DNA of 51,986 nucleotides from contig JAHKLW010000025.1 of assembly GCA_020854815.1 (NCBI GenBank), positions 1 to 51,986 of the forward strand, in the 5' to 3' direction. The first letter of the stretch is position 1. Each line of letters begins with the position of its first letter. The notes under the pieces were generated by a model. That model was not told the DNA's origin, did not search any database, and saw only the letters and a program-made list of their open reading frames with translations. The stretch is from Methanofastidiosum sp. GTDB lineage: Archaea; Methanobacteriota_B; Thermococci; Methanofastidiosales; Methanofastidiosaceae. Position numbers and translations under genes: made by a program. Below, one piece after another: positions 1 through 8,191 of the stretch.

Positions 1-96
1 AGACAAAATAATGCTTCTAAGCGCTTTTACAATCTCTTTTTTATCCTCTGGTAAGCTGTTAATATATTCACTTATTTCATTAGAAGCTTCCACCAT
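1..96 (-). CDS. DUF1801-like protein, N-terminal part only (cut by window edge)
   Basis: An open frame starts with ATG at 96 on the minus strand and runs off the left edge. Its 32 visible codons read like the start of small DUF1801/YdhG-type proteins, with a YINSLPEDKKEIVKALRSII stretch close to the usual 'Y..sLPe.kre.ve.LR.lI' opening. Function in that family is poorly defined (iron-chaperone-like fold). Only the first helix is visible, so the call rests on pattern memory and is weak. Confidence 0.4.
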   Translation of the reverse strand, partial: MVEASNEISEYINSLPEDKKEIVKALRSIILS

Positions 97-551
97 AGTA
101 TCATTATGTTAATTCTTTTAAGACTTTAAAAATATCCCTCTAGAACGCATTTTATACTTTGAGTAAGCTACCCCTATGCCATAAAAAAACCGTTTTTGCA
201 AAATACTAAGATTTTTAAGTTTCTGAGGTATTGTGAAATAGGGGTAAAATAGGGCCTAAATAGTCTATTTATCCTGCTTTTTCCTAGTATTTATACCCTA
301 ATTTATTGCGTATAATATACATTATACGTAGCATAGACGATTTTCGCGTAAATTTCGCTAAAAAGGGACAATTTTAGGCCCTTTGGGGGAAAATTAGGAT
401 TAAAATAAATGAGATTAGGATAAGACAGATCATACAGTATTTTTACGGCACCATCATTCAGAAAATATCAGATCTCTTACTTTTAACAACTTCTAGAATC
501 CCCTTTTTAGGTTAATTAGTATGGGCTAATCAGATAAAAAGTGATAAGAAA
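97..551. other. AT-rich intergenic region with palindrome and repeated AGGGCCTAAA motif
   Basis: No open frame with gene-like composition was found in these 455 bases. The region holds a perfect 8-bp inverted repeat CGTATAAT-ATAC-ATTATACG at 309-328. It also holds AGGGCCTAAA at 251-260 and its exact reverse complement at 373-382; a third copy lies at 993-1002 near the related small gene. It may carry promoters or a small RNA, but nothing identifies one. Confidence 0.5.
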
Positions 552-749
552 TTATTTAAAAAATTTGTAAATTGGCAGTATAGAAACTAGTACAAAAAGC
601 ACTATGAAAAGTATAAGGTACTGTCTTACGAAAAGCGGAATGTAAGCTCCAATAATAAGGCCAAATAGCATTGCACTAATTTTAACTAATCCTATATCCC
701 ACACGCTTAATTTTTTTGTATTATTATCCATCCATTTTGTAAATCCCAT
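552..749 (-). CDS. Small two-helix membrane protein, paralogue of the 1020-1271 gene
   Basis: 65 residues starting at ATG (749). A charged N-terminus of about 18 residues is followed by a WDIGLVKISAMLFGLIIGAY segment and a second hydrophobic helix, ending in a basic tail (YKFFK). The same layout and the shared signature xDIGLxxxxAMxxGxIIGxYI is found in the protein at 1020-1271, so the two are paralogues. Both are predicted integral membrane proteins with about two helices. I do not recognise a function. Being conserved between two copies supports that both are real genes despite their size. Confidence 0.6.
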   Translation of the reverse strand: MGFTKWMDNNTKKLSVWDIGLVKISAMLFGLIIGAYIPLFVRQYLILFIVLFVLVSILPIYKFFK

Positions 750-1019
750 AATCTCACTATACTACCTAGGGTAAATAAGTATTTATAGTTAACTTATCTA
801 AAAGTTGGTAAATGAATTTCGATTCCATTTTCATCTTTTAATAAACGCCTTTACTAGGAAAAAATATGGGATTGGCATTCCATAACTAACTAGATAAATG
901 AATAATATATTGCAATTATTTTATATTATTATATTGTTTAAAATATAGTTTTATATAATTATTGCAATTATCCTTAATTAATCTGTATGCATAGGGCCTA
1001 AATACATGATTCTTAGTAA

Positions 1020-1271
1020 TTATTTTAAAAATCTGTAAAGTGGCTTAATTGACAATAGAACAAAAATTATTATTAATGCCCTCAAATGCTTTATTACAAA
1101 AGAAGATATGTAACCACCAATTATAATTCCCAAAGTCATTGCAGCATATTGGGCTAAACCTATGTCCGATATGTTCCATCTCTTTATCTGCTCATCGTAC
1201 CTGATACCTGTAATCTTTTCTGTATAATCTCCTATCAATGCATCCATTTTTAAAATTGCTTCATCTGACAA
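1020..1271 (-). CDS. Small two-helix membrane protein, paralogue of the 552-749 gene
   Basis: 83 residues from a TTG start at 1271, chosen because an AGGAGGT ribosome site lies about 8 nt upstream (around 1280-1287 on the plus strand as ACCTCCT). The N-terminal ~35 residues are soluble and charged; then comes an SDIGLAQYAAMTLGIIIGGY segment and a second helix ending LYRFLK. It matches the 65-residue neighbour over the whole membrane part and differs by a longer N-terminal cytosolic part. The function is unknown to me. Confidence 0.65.
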   Translation of the reverse strand: MSDEAILKMDALIGDYTEKITGIRYDEQIKRWNISDIGLAQYAAMTLGIIIGGYISSFVIKHLRALIIIFVLLSIKPLYRFLK

Positions 1272-1784
1272 ATGAATAGACCTCCTATAAATCCTTATTA
1301 AATAAGTGATTATTATATTTAACTTTAACTAATGGTAAGTTCTGATTAATAAATACCGATCCCATTACCTATATTTCACATAATTTCACTAGGTTATGGT
1401 ATTCTATTATTAGGTACTAATACCAAAAACGTGAATATCAAATGCAATAATTATTTGATTATATACTATATATAATATATATTTTGAAATAGTGAGTTTT
1501 TGATATTTTTAGTTAGCCAATAAAAAATAAATTATATAAATTTTTATAATTCTGAATATTAGTATCTCCTAATATTAGTAAAATTAATTGCAATAATTAT
1601 TACAACATATATTCTAAATATTATATAAGTTGACATTTTGAGTTTTTTAGTGATTTTAAAAATTGAGTAATGGAGGTTTCTAGAATAGAGTATTTTAGTT
1701 GAATATCCCGCCCTAATTGGATAAATAATTTAATAATTAAAGCTATTCAATAAAATAAGGCCATTAAGGCCTCAGAATTTTTTA
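1272..1784. other. AT-rich intergenic region without recognisable gene
   Basis: 513 bases of very high A+T content with stop codons in all frames at short intervals. The 13-mer TGCAATAATTATT occurs twice (1443-1455 and 1589-1601), and shorter relatives beginning TGCAATTA occur at 911 and 963. A 10-bp direct repeat AATATTAGTA is at 1555-1564 and 1571-1580. These may be regulator sites or simple low-complexity sequence. No tRNA-like or hairpin-terminator structure was apparent. Confidence 0.45.
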
Positions 1785-2204
1785 TTAGTAACCTGAACCA
1801 GATCCACTAGTTGAACCTGTTGCCCCAGTTTGCACTACAAATTGGCCATTCATTAAAGGGTGCACATCGCATCTAAAGAAATATGTTCCAACTTTTGTTG
1901 GGGCATTAAATTCATAAGTGGTAGTTGCCACGCCTATTATAATTGCTCCAACAAATATGGAATCCTTAGCTTCTGATGTTTCATATATTGCAACGTTGTG
2001 AGATTCTCCTGCGTCCAGATTGCTAAATATTAACTTTACATGGGCGCCAGGTGGCACAGTTATAGTGCTCTTGTCAAATGCCATATCTTTGGCTGTAAGA
2101 TTGATGGTGATCTCCTGTGTTGTTGGTTTAGGGCTTGAGCAGCCTGCTAGGACTACTGAAAATACTAATACCCCTATTAACAAGACATAAATATCTTTTT
2201 TCAT
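1785..2204 (-). CDS. Cupredoxin-domain lipoprotein (type 1 copper protein)
   Basis: 139 residues. A signal peptide ends in a lipobox LAGC with Cys22, so the mature protein should be lipid-anchored outside the cell. The rest is a single cupredoxin domain. The four usual type 1 copper ligands are all visible: His69 (in ESHNV) and the C-terminal loop Cys112-x2-His115-x2-Met118 (CDVHPLM). It ends in a Ser/Gly-rich tail. Such domains carry electrons or hold copper; the partner is unknown here. An AAAGGAGG ribosome site precedes the ATG, and an AT-rich TATA-like box lies further upstream. The next gene on the same strand is a radical SAM protein 163 nt away, probably a separate unit. Confidence 0.8.
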   Translation of the reverse strand: MKKDIYVLLIGVLVFSVVLAGCSSPKPTTQEITINLTAKDMAFDKSTITVPPGAHVKLIFSNLDAGESHNVAIYETSEAKDSIFVGAIIIGVATTTYEFNAPTKVGTYFFRCDVHPLMNGQFVVQTGATGSTSGSGSGY

Positions 2205-2367
2205 TTTTCCTCCTTTATTATAATAATTTTATTCCTTTATTAAAAGGACATAATTAATATGTTTATATATATTTAAATTTATCCCATATAATAAATAATA
2301 TTTTTTCAAAGCTTATTAAAAGCGAACGTTATCATAGATTAACCTAGTTTTGAAAAACGACAAAAGA

Positions 2368-3801
2368 CTATTGAAACATATAAGAACATGATGGGTCTTC
2401 AGCTAACATACTATTTGATTTAATGTATGCTCTTGCTCGGCATCCGCCACATATTATTTTGTATTTGCAAGCTCCGCACTTGCCTTCCCAGTTATCCCTG
2501 TCTCGCATTTGAGTTAATGCAATGTTATCTTTCCATATTAAATCAAGATTTCCATCTAGGACATTGCCCAAATCCATTCTAAGAAAAGGGCAGGGCATGA
2601 TAGTTCCTTCACTAGATATTGCCAAAAGGAATCTTCCTGCAGAGCAGCCTCCGACATATTCTATGTATTTACCCCACCCAGGTTTATCAAATTTAGTAAA
2701 TCCAATCTGCATCAGTTCTTTATTATTTTGTTTTTCAAAATGGAGCTGAGAGATTTCTGGCGCTTGAAGTACTACAATTTTCCTAAAATATTGATCATAC
2801 TCTTTACGCTTATTTAGGATTTCAGTTAGCATCTTTTCTTTGTTTCCGTTGTCTATGGCCAGAGGATCATTTCCACTTCCGGAGGGGACATAATTTAAAA
2901 ATATGCATGTGTCCGCCCCAGCATTTTTTGCAAGTTCTAAAAAGCTTTGCACCTCGTCTTTCACTAAGCGAGTAAGCGTCAGAGATAAACCTACAGTAAG
3001 GTTTTGTTCTTTACAGAATTTAATGGCGTTGATAGATTTCTTAAAAGAATCCTTTTTCCTGTGGGCATCGTTTATTTCTTCTATAGAACTAAATACACTT
3101 ATTTCTACATAGCTTATTCCGGATTCTTTGATATTCTTAGCAATCTCCCTATCTAATTGCGTTCCATTTGTTGCAAGAGATGTTGCAAATCCCAGTTTAT
3201 TGGCATACTCTGCAATTGTAAAAAAGTCATCTCTGAGCAACGGCTCACCTCCTGAAAAGACAAGGGATAAAACGCCTGCCTCTTTGAGATTATCGAGTAT
3301 TTTGACCCATTTTTCTGTAGGCAGATCGGATTGATTTTCTTTTTTATTTGAATTAATATTAAATGTGTTAACATAACAATAGCTACAGTTTAGATTACAG
3401 TATCTTGTAAGTTCTAGAATAACAGAAACTGGTGAATTAAAGGTAAGGGGCTTCCTTAAGCCAAATGAGTTTATCCCTTCCAAAACAGAATGCACACCTT
3501 TAGTGTAAGAGGAAAGGGAATATCCTTCAGAAAATGTGGGAACTGTCTTTAGAGAGTTTCTGCTAACTGCAAATCCAAAAAGCCTTAAGAGGGGGATCCA
3601 GGGCTTATAAAAGTAGAATAAGATAGTGCACCTTTTACACATTATAGGTTCTTCTTCAGTTTCTATACTGTTTATTATTTGTTCCAGAACAGTCTTATTA
3701 CATTTAATACAATTAGTTGTTATTTCCGTGATGGAATATTTAATTAGGGGATTTATAGTTAGAGAGTACAATCCTATATCCATTAGTTTATTTCTTATCA
3801 T
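2368..3801 (-). CDS. Radical SAM/SPASM protein with N-terminal Cys4 motif
   Basis: 477 residues. The radical SAM core starts near residue 130 with Cys135-x3-Cys139-x2-Cys142 (CNLNCSYC), the 4Fe-4S/SAM site, followed by SGGEPLLR, the SAM-amino contact. The C-terminus carries a SPASM-type Cys-rich tail (CGACKYKIICGGCRARAY) for extra iron-sulfur clusters. SPASM proteins modify peptides or take part in heme or cofactor synthesis (AhbC/AhbD-like). An unusual ~120-residue N-terminal extension holds two CxxC pairs (Cys31/34 and Cys55/58), resembling a zinc ribbon. No obvious peptide substrate or heme genes flank it, so the substrate is open. The cupredoxin and lipoprotein genes beside it are on the same strand. 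Confidence 0.75.
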   Translation of the reverse strand: MIRNKLMDIGLYSLTINPLIKYSITEITTNCIKCNKTVLEQIINSIETEEEPIMCKRCTILFYFYKPWIPLLRLFGFAVSRNSLKTVPTFSEGYSLSSYTKGVHSVLEGINSFGLRKPLTFNSPVSVILELTRYCNLNCSYCYVNTFNINSNKKENQSDLPTEKWVKILDNLKEAGVLSLVFSGGEPLLRDDFFTIAEYANKLGFATSLATNGTQLDREIAKNIKESGISYVEISVFSSIEEINDAHRKKDSFKKSINAIKFCKEQNLTVGLSLTLTRLVKDEVQSFLELAKNAGADTCIFLNYVPSGSGNDPLAIDNGNKEKMLTEILNKRKEYDQYFRKIVVLQAPEISQLHFEKQNNKELMQIGFTKFDKPGWGKYIEYVGGCSAGRFLLAISSEGTIMPCPFLRMDLGNVLDGNLDLIWKDNIALTQMRDRDNWEGKCGACKYKIICGGCRARAYIKSNSMLAEDPSCSYMFQ

Positions 3802-3858
3802 CTCAATCTATCTAAGAATTTTTAGTATATATGCTTAATTAAAAATTAAAAAATAAAT

Positions 3859-5121
3859 TTATGGAACTACTAGGTCCATAATTATTGTATCAAATATTCC
3901 ATTTGGAGAATAAGCGATCAGAGATATCTTGTATGTGCCTGAAGGTACATTTGGCCCAACTGTAAAAGTAGTTTCATATGTGCCAATATTGTGTGCTTTA
4001 ATCTTTTGTAATTCTGGTGTTGTAATGGCTTCCATCCCTTCTGGCAATCCGACAAATTTAATGTAAACGTTGTTCTGGGTAAAGAATCCTCTGTTCTCAA
4101 CACCTATAGTTGTATTTTGAACTCCCGGAGCAATAGTAAATGAAGATATTATCTTTCCATCTTGTATAATTGCATCTCCGTTATTTAATGTAAAGCTTTC
4201 TATGTCAACTTTTGGATAGAGGATAGTTGCAGGAAGTGAAGGTTTTGGATTGCAGTTCCAGCAGCACTCTCTATAAAGAAATACATTTGTAGTGGGTTGA
4301 CCTTCCCAATCATCATAGGTAATATTGATACTTGAAGGGATTTTGTTATATGCATAGACTCCAGATATATTGAATGGCCCCGAGGTATTATTTGCAAGAA
4401 AATCATCAATTAGAGCTTTGTCCCAACCTGAATAGAAATATAACATGTATGTGTAGTAATTACTACTTTCCTCTTCCAGTGGATTTATTTCATTTCCGTT
4501 AAATATTAGGCTGGGAGATTCTGAAGTAATGACTAAAACATATCCTTCTTTTAGTTGGCATTTGCTATTGGGTGGAAGGTATTGATCTTTAAAGGAAGTT
4601 GGAATACATCCGTCCTCCAAGGGCTCTTCGTCATCCAGCCCCATATTTATATATTCAAAGAGATACAGTATGAACGATGAAAACGGAAAAGAGAATATAT
4701 TGGTACTAGAATCATTGCTATTAATAGTTTGTAATTCAGGACATTTTCGGGTATCTATACTTAAATCAGTATTATTAAGACGATAATACTGGGAAGGTGA
4801 GCATCTATTAATGTTATAAGAAAACGGTAGGGTTACTCTCTCACCTAAAAGCCCCGGTACCCATGCGCCTGCCAATCCCCTAAAAGTTTCTATCTTTGCA
4901 TCTGCTTCACATTTGCAGGTAGGGCACTCTTGCTGGCATTCAGCGAGGTATCCTTCATATATCTGATTTAGTCCACTTTGCACATCTTCATCCATTAGTA
5001 CGGGCTCCTGAATACAGCCGTAGAATTCATTATTATTGACAAAAACTTCAGAAGTCGTGCATCCGGATATAAAAGAAACTACAATTAACAAAGAAATTAA
5101 TATAGCAATTTTTCCTTTCAT
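3859..5121 (-). CDS. Secreted lipoprotein with C-terminal NEW3/CARDB-like beta domain
   Basis: 420 residues from the ATG at 5121, preferred over ATG 5133 because a GGTG ribosome site sits 6 nt before it. The signal peptide ends in a lipobox (FISGC), predicting a lipid-anchored surface protein. A Cys-rich segment (CQQECPTCKC) lies near residue 60. The middle is rich in Asn, Ser and Tyr and shows no family I recognise. The last ~110 residues look like a NEW3/CARDB immunoglobulin-like domain (GVENRGFFTQNNVYIKF, then VPSGTYKISLIAYSPNG), often used in archaeal surface proteins. It probably has a structural or binding role at the cell surface. Confidence 0.6.
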   Translation of the reverse strand: MKGKIAILISLLIVVSFISGCTTSEVFVNNNEFYGCIQEPVLMDEDVQSGLNQIYEGYLAECQQECPTCKCEADAKIETFRGLAGAWVPGLLGERVTLPFSYNINRCSPSQYYRLNNTDLSIDTRKCPELQTINSNDSSTNIFSFPFSSFILYLFEYINMGLDDEEPLEDGCIPTSFKDQYLPPNSKCQLKEGYVLVITSESPSLIFNGNEINPLEEESSNYYTYMLYFYSGWDKALIDDFLANNTSGPFNISGVYAYNKIPSSINITYDDWEGQPTTNVFLYRECCWNCNPKPSLPATILYPKVDIESFTLNNGDAIIQDGKIISSFTIAPGVQNTTIGVENRGFFTQNNVYIKFVGLPEGMEAITTPELQKIKAHNIGTYETTFTVGPNVPSGTYKISLIAYSPNGIFDTIIMDLVVP

Positions 5122-5190
5122 AATTGACACCATTATTACAAATTAATGATAGTTACCGATATTTAAATCTATCGGATTCTTTCAAATCGA

Positions 5191-6177
5191 CTAGAATCTC
5201 TTGAATACCCTGCAAATTGCCAAAGTAATCCACAAATCATTTTCATCCTCTTTTGGAAGCCCATAGTATACTTTCCATGTTCCATCAGACCTTTGGTTTT
5301 CAATTAAATAATCTAACCCCCTCTTGGTGTCATAGTCTTCTTTAGTAAATTTTAACTTGGAAAGAGAGTCAAGAGAAGAAACAATATCCGTCCACCAGAA
5401 AGGATAAGCTAGCTTTCCCCAGTATTCGGGTGAGCCGTGATCAGTATAGTTGTCTTTCTTAAAAAATTGGGATTTGAGAAAAGCGCCGGCTTTTCTTATT
5501 TCATTTGTTTTTCTGTAGTGCCCATGCGCTGCAAAAGCCCTTAACACTATGCCCGTCACTAGATGAGATGATGGCTTAGTTGGATCATTTTTGATTGGCT
5601 CAGTTTGCTCATTTTTATAGAACACTTCAGATATCTTGCATTTTGTAGTTCTAAATGGTATGGCCCAGCCTCCATCATTTTGCCTCATTGATAAAAGCCA
5701 ATTGATACCAAGATCAATTCTATCATCTTTTCCATAACCTGCTTTGATTAACATCTCCATTATGCCCGCAGAATAATTTGGAGTGTATTCATTACCATAT
5801 ATGCCTCTGAAATCTCCTTCTTCAGTTTGAAATGAAAATAGAAATTCACAAGCCTTTGAAATTGCATTATTTGTGTTGTTTAGGCCGTACTTTTCAATTA
5901 AAACTCTCATTGTTCGATAGGTCTCAAGTTGATTGTAATTCATCTGAGAGCGAATCTCTTCTTTACCCCCAGAATATTTCCACGACCCATCTTCTTGTTG
6001 TCTATTCAATAAAGATACGGCCCCTGGCAGTTCCCATAACGCTTCAATATTTCCAGGATCTTCATCCAATAACTCTAGCCTTGTGAAATAGTTTATCGCT
6101 TTATTATTTGAAAGAATTAAAGGAGTAACTGGGTTTAACCGTAGGAGTATTTTCCAATTATTCGAATCTTTTAACAT
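5191..6177 (-). CDS. Prenyltransferase/squalene-cyclase-like alpha/alpha-toroid protein
   Basis: 328 residues from ATG 6177; a longer TTG-started frame (6207) would overlap the upstream gene, while the ATG leaves an 8-nt gap. The protein is built of repeats of the terpenoid-cyclase toroid type: LLNRQQEDGSWKY near residue 60, FSFQTEEGDFRG near 130, LLSMRQNDGGWAIP near 170 and LIENQRSDGTWKVYY near 305. These resemble QW motifs (Q-x-x-DG-x-W). I see no DXDD motif of squalene-hopene cyclases, so cyclase activity cannot be claimed; a binding or unknown lyase role is equally possible. It follows a small membrane protein gene, probably in one transcript. Confidence 0.6.
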   Translation of the reverse strand: MLKDSNNWKILLRLNPVTPLILSNNKAINYFTRLELLDEDPGNIEALWELPGAVSLLNRQQEDGSWKYSGGKEEIRSQMNYNQLETYRTMRVLIEKYGLNNTNNAISKACEFLFSFQTEEGDFRGIYGNEYTPNYSAGIMEMLIKAGYGKDDRIDLGINWLLSMRQNDGGWAIPFRTTKCKISEVFYKNEQTEPIKNDPTKPSSHLVTGIVLRAFAAHGHYRKTNEIRKAGAFLKSQFFKKDNYTDHGSPEYWGKLAYPFWWTDIVSSLDSLSKLKFTKEDYDTKRGLDYLIENQRSDGTWKVYYGLPKEDENDLWITLAICRVFKRF

Positions 6178-6185
6178 AACATCAA

Positions 6186-6389
6186 TTAGAGTAATTTTAC
6201 TATACAATCAACAAAGTCTGATGTGAGTTTTTTGAAAGGAAAGATATAGAGTACCACCCATAACACTTCAGTAATTCCAAGTGCATAAAGATATTTGACT
6301 TTATGTTTATTTTTTACAAGGGAAGAGTATAAAATCAAGAGCAAGACGAAATTGGCTATTGCGAGATATAAATACAATATAGATGCCAT
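6186..6389 (-). CDS. Small two-helix membrane protein
   Basis: 67 residues: a first hydrophobic helix (about residues 2-22), a basic loop (VKNKHKVK) and a second helix ending at a short tail. A GGGAG ribosome site 5 nt before the ATG (around 6395-6400) supports it as a real gene. It lies 8 nt upstream of the toroid protein on the same strand, so the pair is likely co-transcribed and might work together at the membrane. I do not recognise a family. Confidence 0.55.
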   Translation of the reverse strand: MASILYLYLAIANFVLLLILYSSLVKNKHKVKYLYALGITEVLWVVLYIFPFKKLTSDFVDCIVKLL

Positions 6390-6470
6390 TATTCTCCCAA
6401 TTACATTTTACTCTTTGTACTATTTAAATTAATCGTTTAAAATCCAAATTTAATAGTATAAAATCAAGTA

Positions 6471-6485
6471 AAGACTTTTATAATA
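6471..6485 (+). promoter_or_regulatory. Archaeal TATA promoter of the 6514-8191 ABC exporter
   Basis: An AAGACTTTTATAATAC box lies about 35 nt before the TTG start, followed by an AAAGGTG ribosome site at 6503-6508. Expected transcription start near 6500-6505. Confidence 0.4.
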
Positions 6486-6513
6486 CGAAATAATTTTCTA
6501 GAAAGGTGTTTCA

Positions 6514-7422
6514 TTGTCCATTGTCCTTGAAGCTAAAAATCTAGAAAAGAAATTTAGTGATGTTATAGCCGTCAATAAGATTAATTTCAAGGTAAAGGAA
6601 GGAGAAGTTTTTGGATTTTTGGGACCTAACGGCGCAGGTAAAACTACAACTATGAAGATGATTCAATGCGTATCGCCAAAAACTTCGGGAGAGCTAAAAG
6701 TATTTAATCTTGATGTTGATAAAAATCCCAGGAAAATCAAGAAACTCATGGGCGTTGTTCCTCAGATTGATAATCTTGATCCGGATTTCACTGTTATTGG
6801 GAATCTTTTGCAGTATTCGAGATATTTTGATATTCCTAAACAAGAGGCAATAAAGAGGGCAAAGGAGCTAATTGAATATATACAGATCACAGAAAAAAAG
6901 GACAGTTCAATTGAAAAGCTGTCCGGGGGGATGAAAAGAAGATTGGTCTTGGCAAGGGCTATGATTAATAATCCTAAACTTTTGATATTAGACGAACCTA
7001 CTACAGGGCTTGACCCTCAAGCAAGGCATCTAATCTGGGAGAAACTTAAAGACCTATCCTCAAAAGGAATTACTGTGATCATCACGACTCATTATATGGA
7101 AGAAGCTGCAAGGCTTTGCGATAGATTGGTAATAATGGACAATGGGCAAATACTTGTTGAAGGGGCCCCAAACGAACTCATTAAGAGATATGTTGGAGAT
7201 CATATTGTAGAAGCTGAGAATACTGCAGAGATAAAATCCTGTTTAGATAAAAACGATATAAAATATGATATTGGAAACGATAATGTTGAGATCTATACAG
7301 AAAATATCCAGAAAGTAACTAATCTCCTGTTAAATCAATGCACCCATAGTGGGGTCACAGCAAGACCTGCCACGCTTGAAGATGTGTTTTTGAAGCTTAC
7401 TGGGAGAAAACTAAGGGATTGA
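6514..7422 (+). CDS. ABC exporter ATP-binding subunit (DrrA/NodI type)
   Basis: 302 residues from a TTG start, supported by AAAGGTG 5 nt upstream. Walker A GPNGAGKTTT lies near residue 38, the signature LSGGMKRRL near 140, Walker B LLILDEPTTGLDP near 158 and the switch His in TTHY near 193. The C-terminal ~80 residues form the extra domain typical of DrrA/NodI proteins, ending DVFLKLTGRKLRD. The subunit powers an ABC-2 export system whose permease is the next gene (4-nt gap). Substrates in this family range from drugs to polysaccharides and lipids. A paralogue lies at 42389-43357 with the same C-terminal DVFLKLTGR signature. Confidence 0.88.
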   Translation: MSIVLEAKNLEKKFSDVIAVNKINFKVKEGEVFGFLGPNGAGKTTTMKMIQCVSPKTSGELKVFNLDVDKNPRKIKKLMGVVPQIDNLDPDFTVIGNLLQYSRYFDIPKQEAIKRAKELIEYIQITEKKDSSIEKLSGGMKRRLVLARAMINNPKLLILDEPTTGLDPQARHLIWEKLKDLSSKGITVIITTHYMEEAARLCDRLVIMDNGQILVEGAPNELIKRYVGDHIVEAENTAEIKSCLDKNDIKYDIGNDNVEIYTENIQKVTNLLLNQCTHSGVTARPATLEDVFLKLTGRKLRD

Positions 7423-7426
7423 TATT

Positions 7427-8191
7427 ATGGATCTAAGTTATCGGATAACTAAGGGTTGGCGAAGGAATTTTGTTACGTTTTTTAAAACATGGCGACTAAA
7501 TGTAATACCTCCATTTCTGGAGCCTTTGTTATACCTTCTAGCGTTGGGATTTGGTCTAGGGAGCTTTATAGATAATATTGAGGGTATATCTTATGTTAAA
7601 TTTATCGCTCCTGCTTTAGTTTCAATATCTGTAATGAATGCTTCTTTCTTTGAATGCACATACACGTCTTTTGTTAGAATGTACTATCTCAAAACATTTG
7701 ATGCGATGATAGCAACACCTGTATCTATAGAAGAAGTAATAGCTGGAGAACTATTATGGGGTGCTACAAGAAGTACAGTATATGCTACTTTTATGTTACC
7801 TGTTCTTTTGCTTTTTGGGGTGGTTGAGTTACCTTCGTCATTATTAATTATTCCATTCGCATTTTTGAGTGGGTTATTATTTGCATCTATCGCTATGTGT
7901 TTTACTGCTATCACCCCTAACATAGATACTCTTAACTATCCAATGTTTCTATTTATCACGCCAATGTTCCTGTTCAGTGGCACCTTCTTTCCCTTAACTT
8001 TATTGCCCGCCACAGTGCAATATGTGGCATTAGGAATCTTACCATTGGCACATGTGGTAATAGTAAATCGTGCAATAACATTGTCTGCAATTAATGTGGC
8101 GACTTTCCTTAGTATAATATGGATTTTAGTTGCAACTTCGGTATTTTTCTTTGTTTCAATAAAACTGATGAAAAGAAGATTAATCGTTTGA
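7427..8191 (+). CDS. ABC-2 type permease (DrrB/NodJ type)
   Basis: 254 residues with about six membrane helices and the ABC-2 membrane signature near residues 170-185 (FLFITPMFLFSGTFFPL). It is the membrane partner of the ATPase at 6514-7422, with the start 4 nt after that gene's stop. The sixth helix ends in a basic tail (KLMKRRLIV). The last 12 bases overlap the 3' end of the convergent trehalose-synthesis gene, an unusually tight tail-to-tail arrangement that leaves no room for a terminator between them. The exported substrate cannot be told from sequence. Confidence 0.85.
   Translation: MDLSYRITKGWRRNFVTFFKTWRLNVIPPFLEPLLYLLALGFGLGSFIDNIEGISYVKFIAPALVSISVMNASFFECTYTSFVRMYYLKTFDAMIATPVSIEEVIAGELLWGATRSTVYATFMLPVLLLFGVVELPSSLLIIPFAFLSGLLFASIAMCFTAITPNIDTLNYPMFLFITPMFLFSGTFFPLTLLPATVQYVALGILPLAHVVIVNRAITLSAINVATFLSIIWILVATSVFFFVSIKLMKRRLIV

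Noticed and set aside
1272-1784. Possible CRISPR-like repeats in the AT-rich spacer
   Set aside because: The repeated 13-mer occurs only twice, without regular spacing or unique spacers of constant length.
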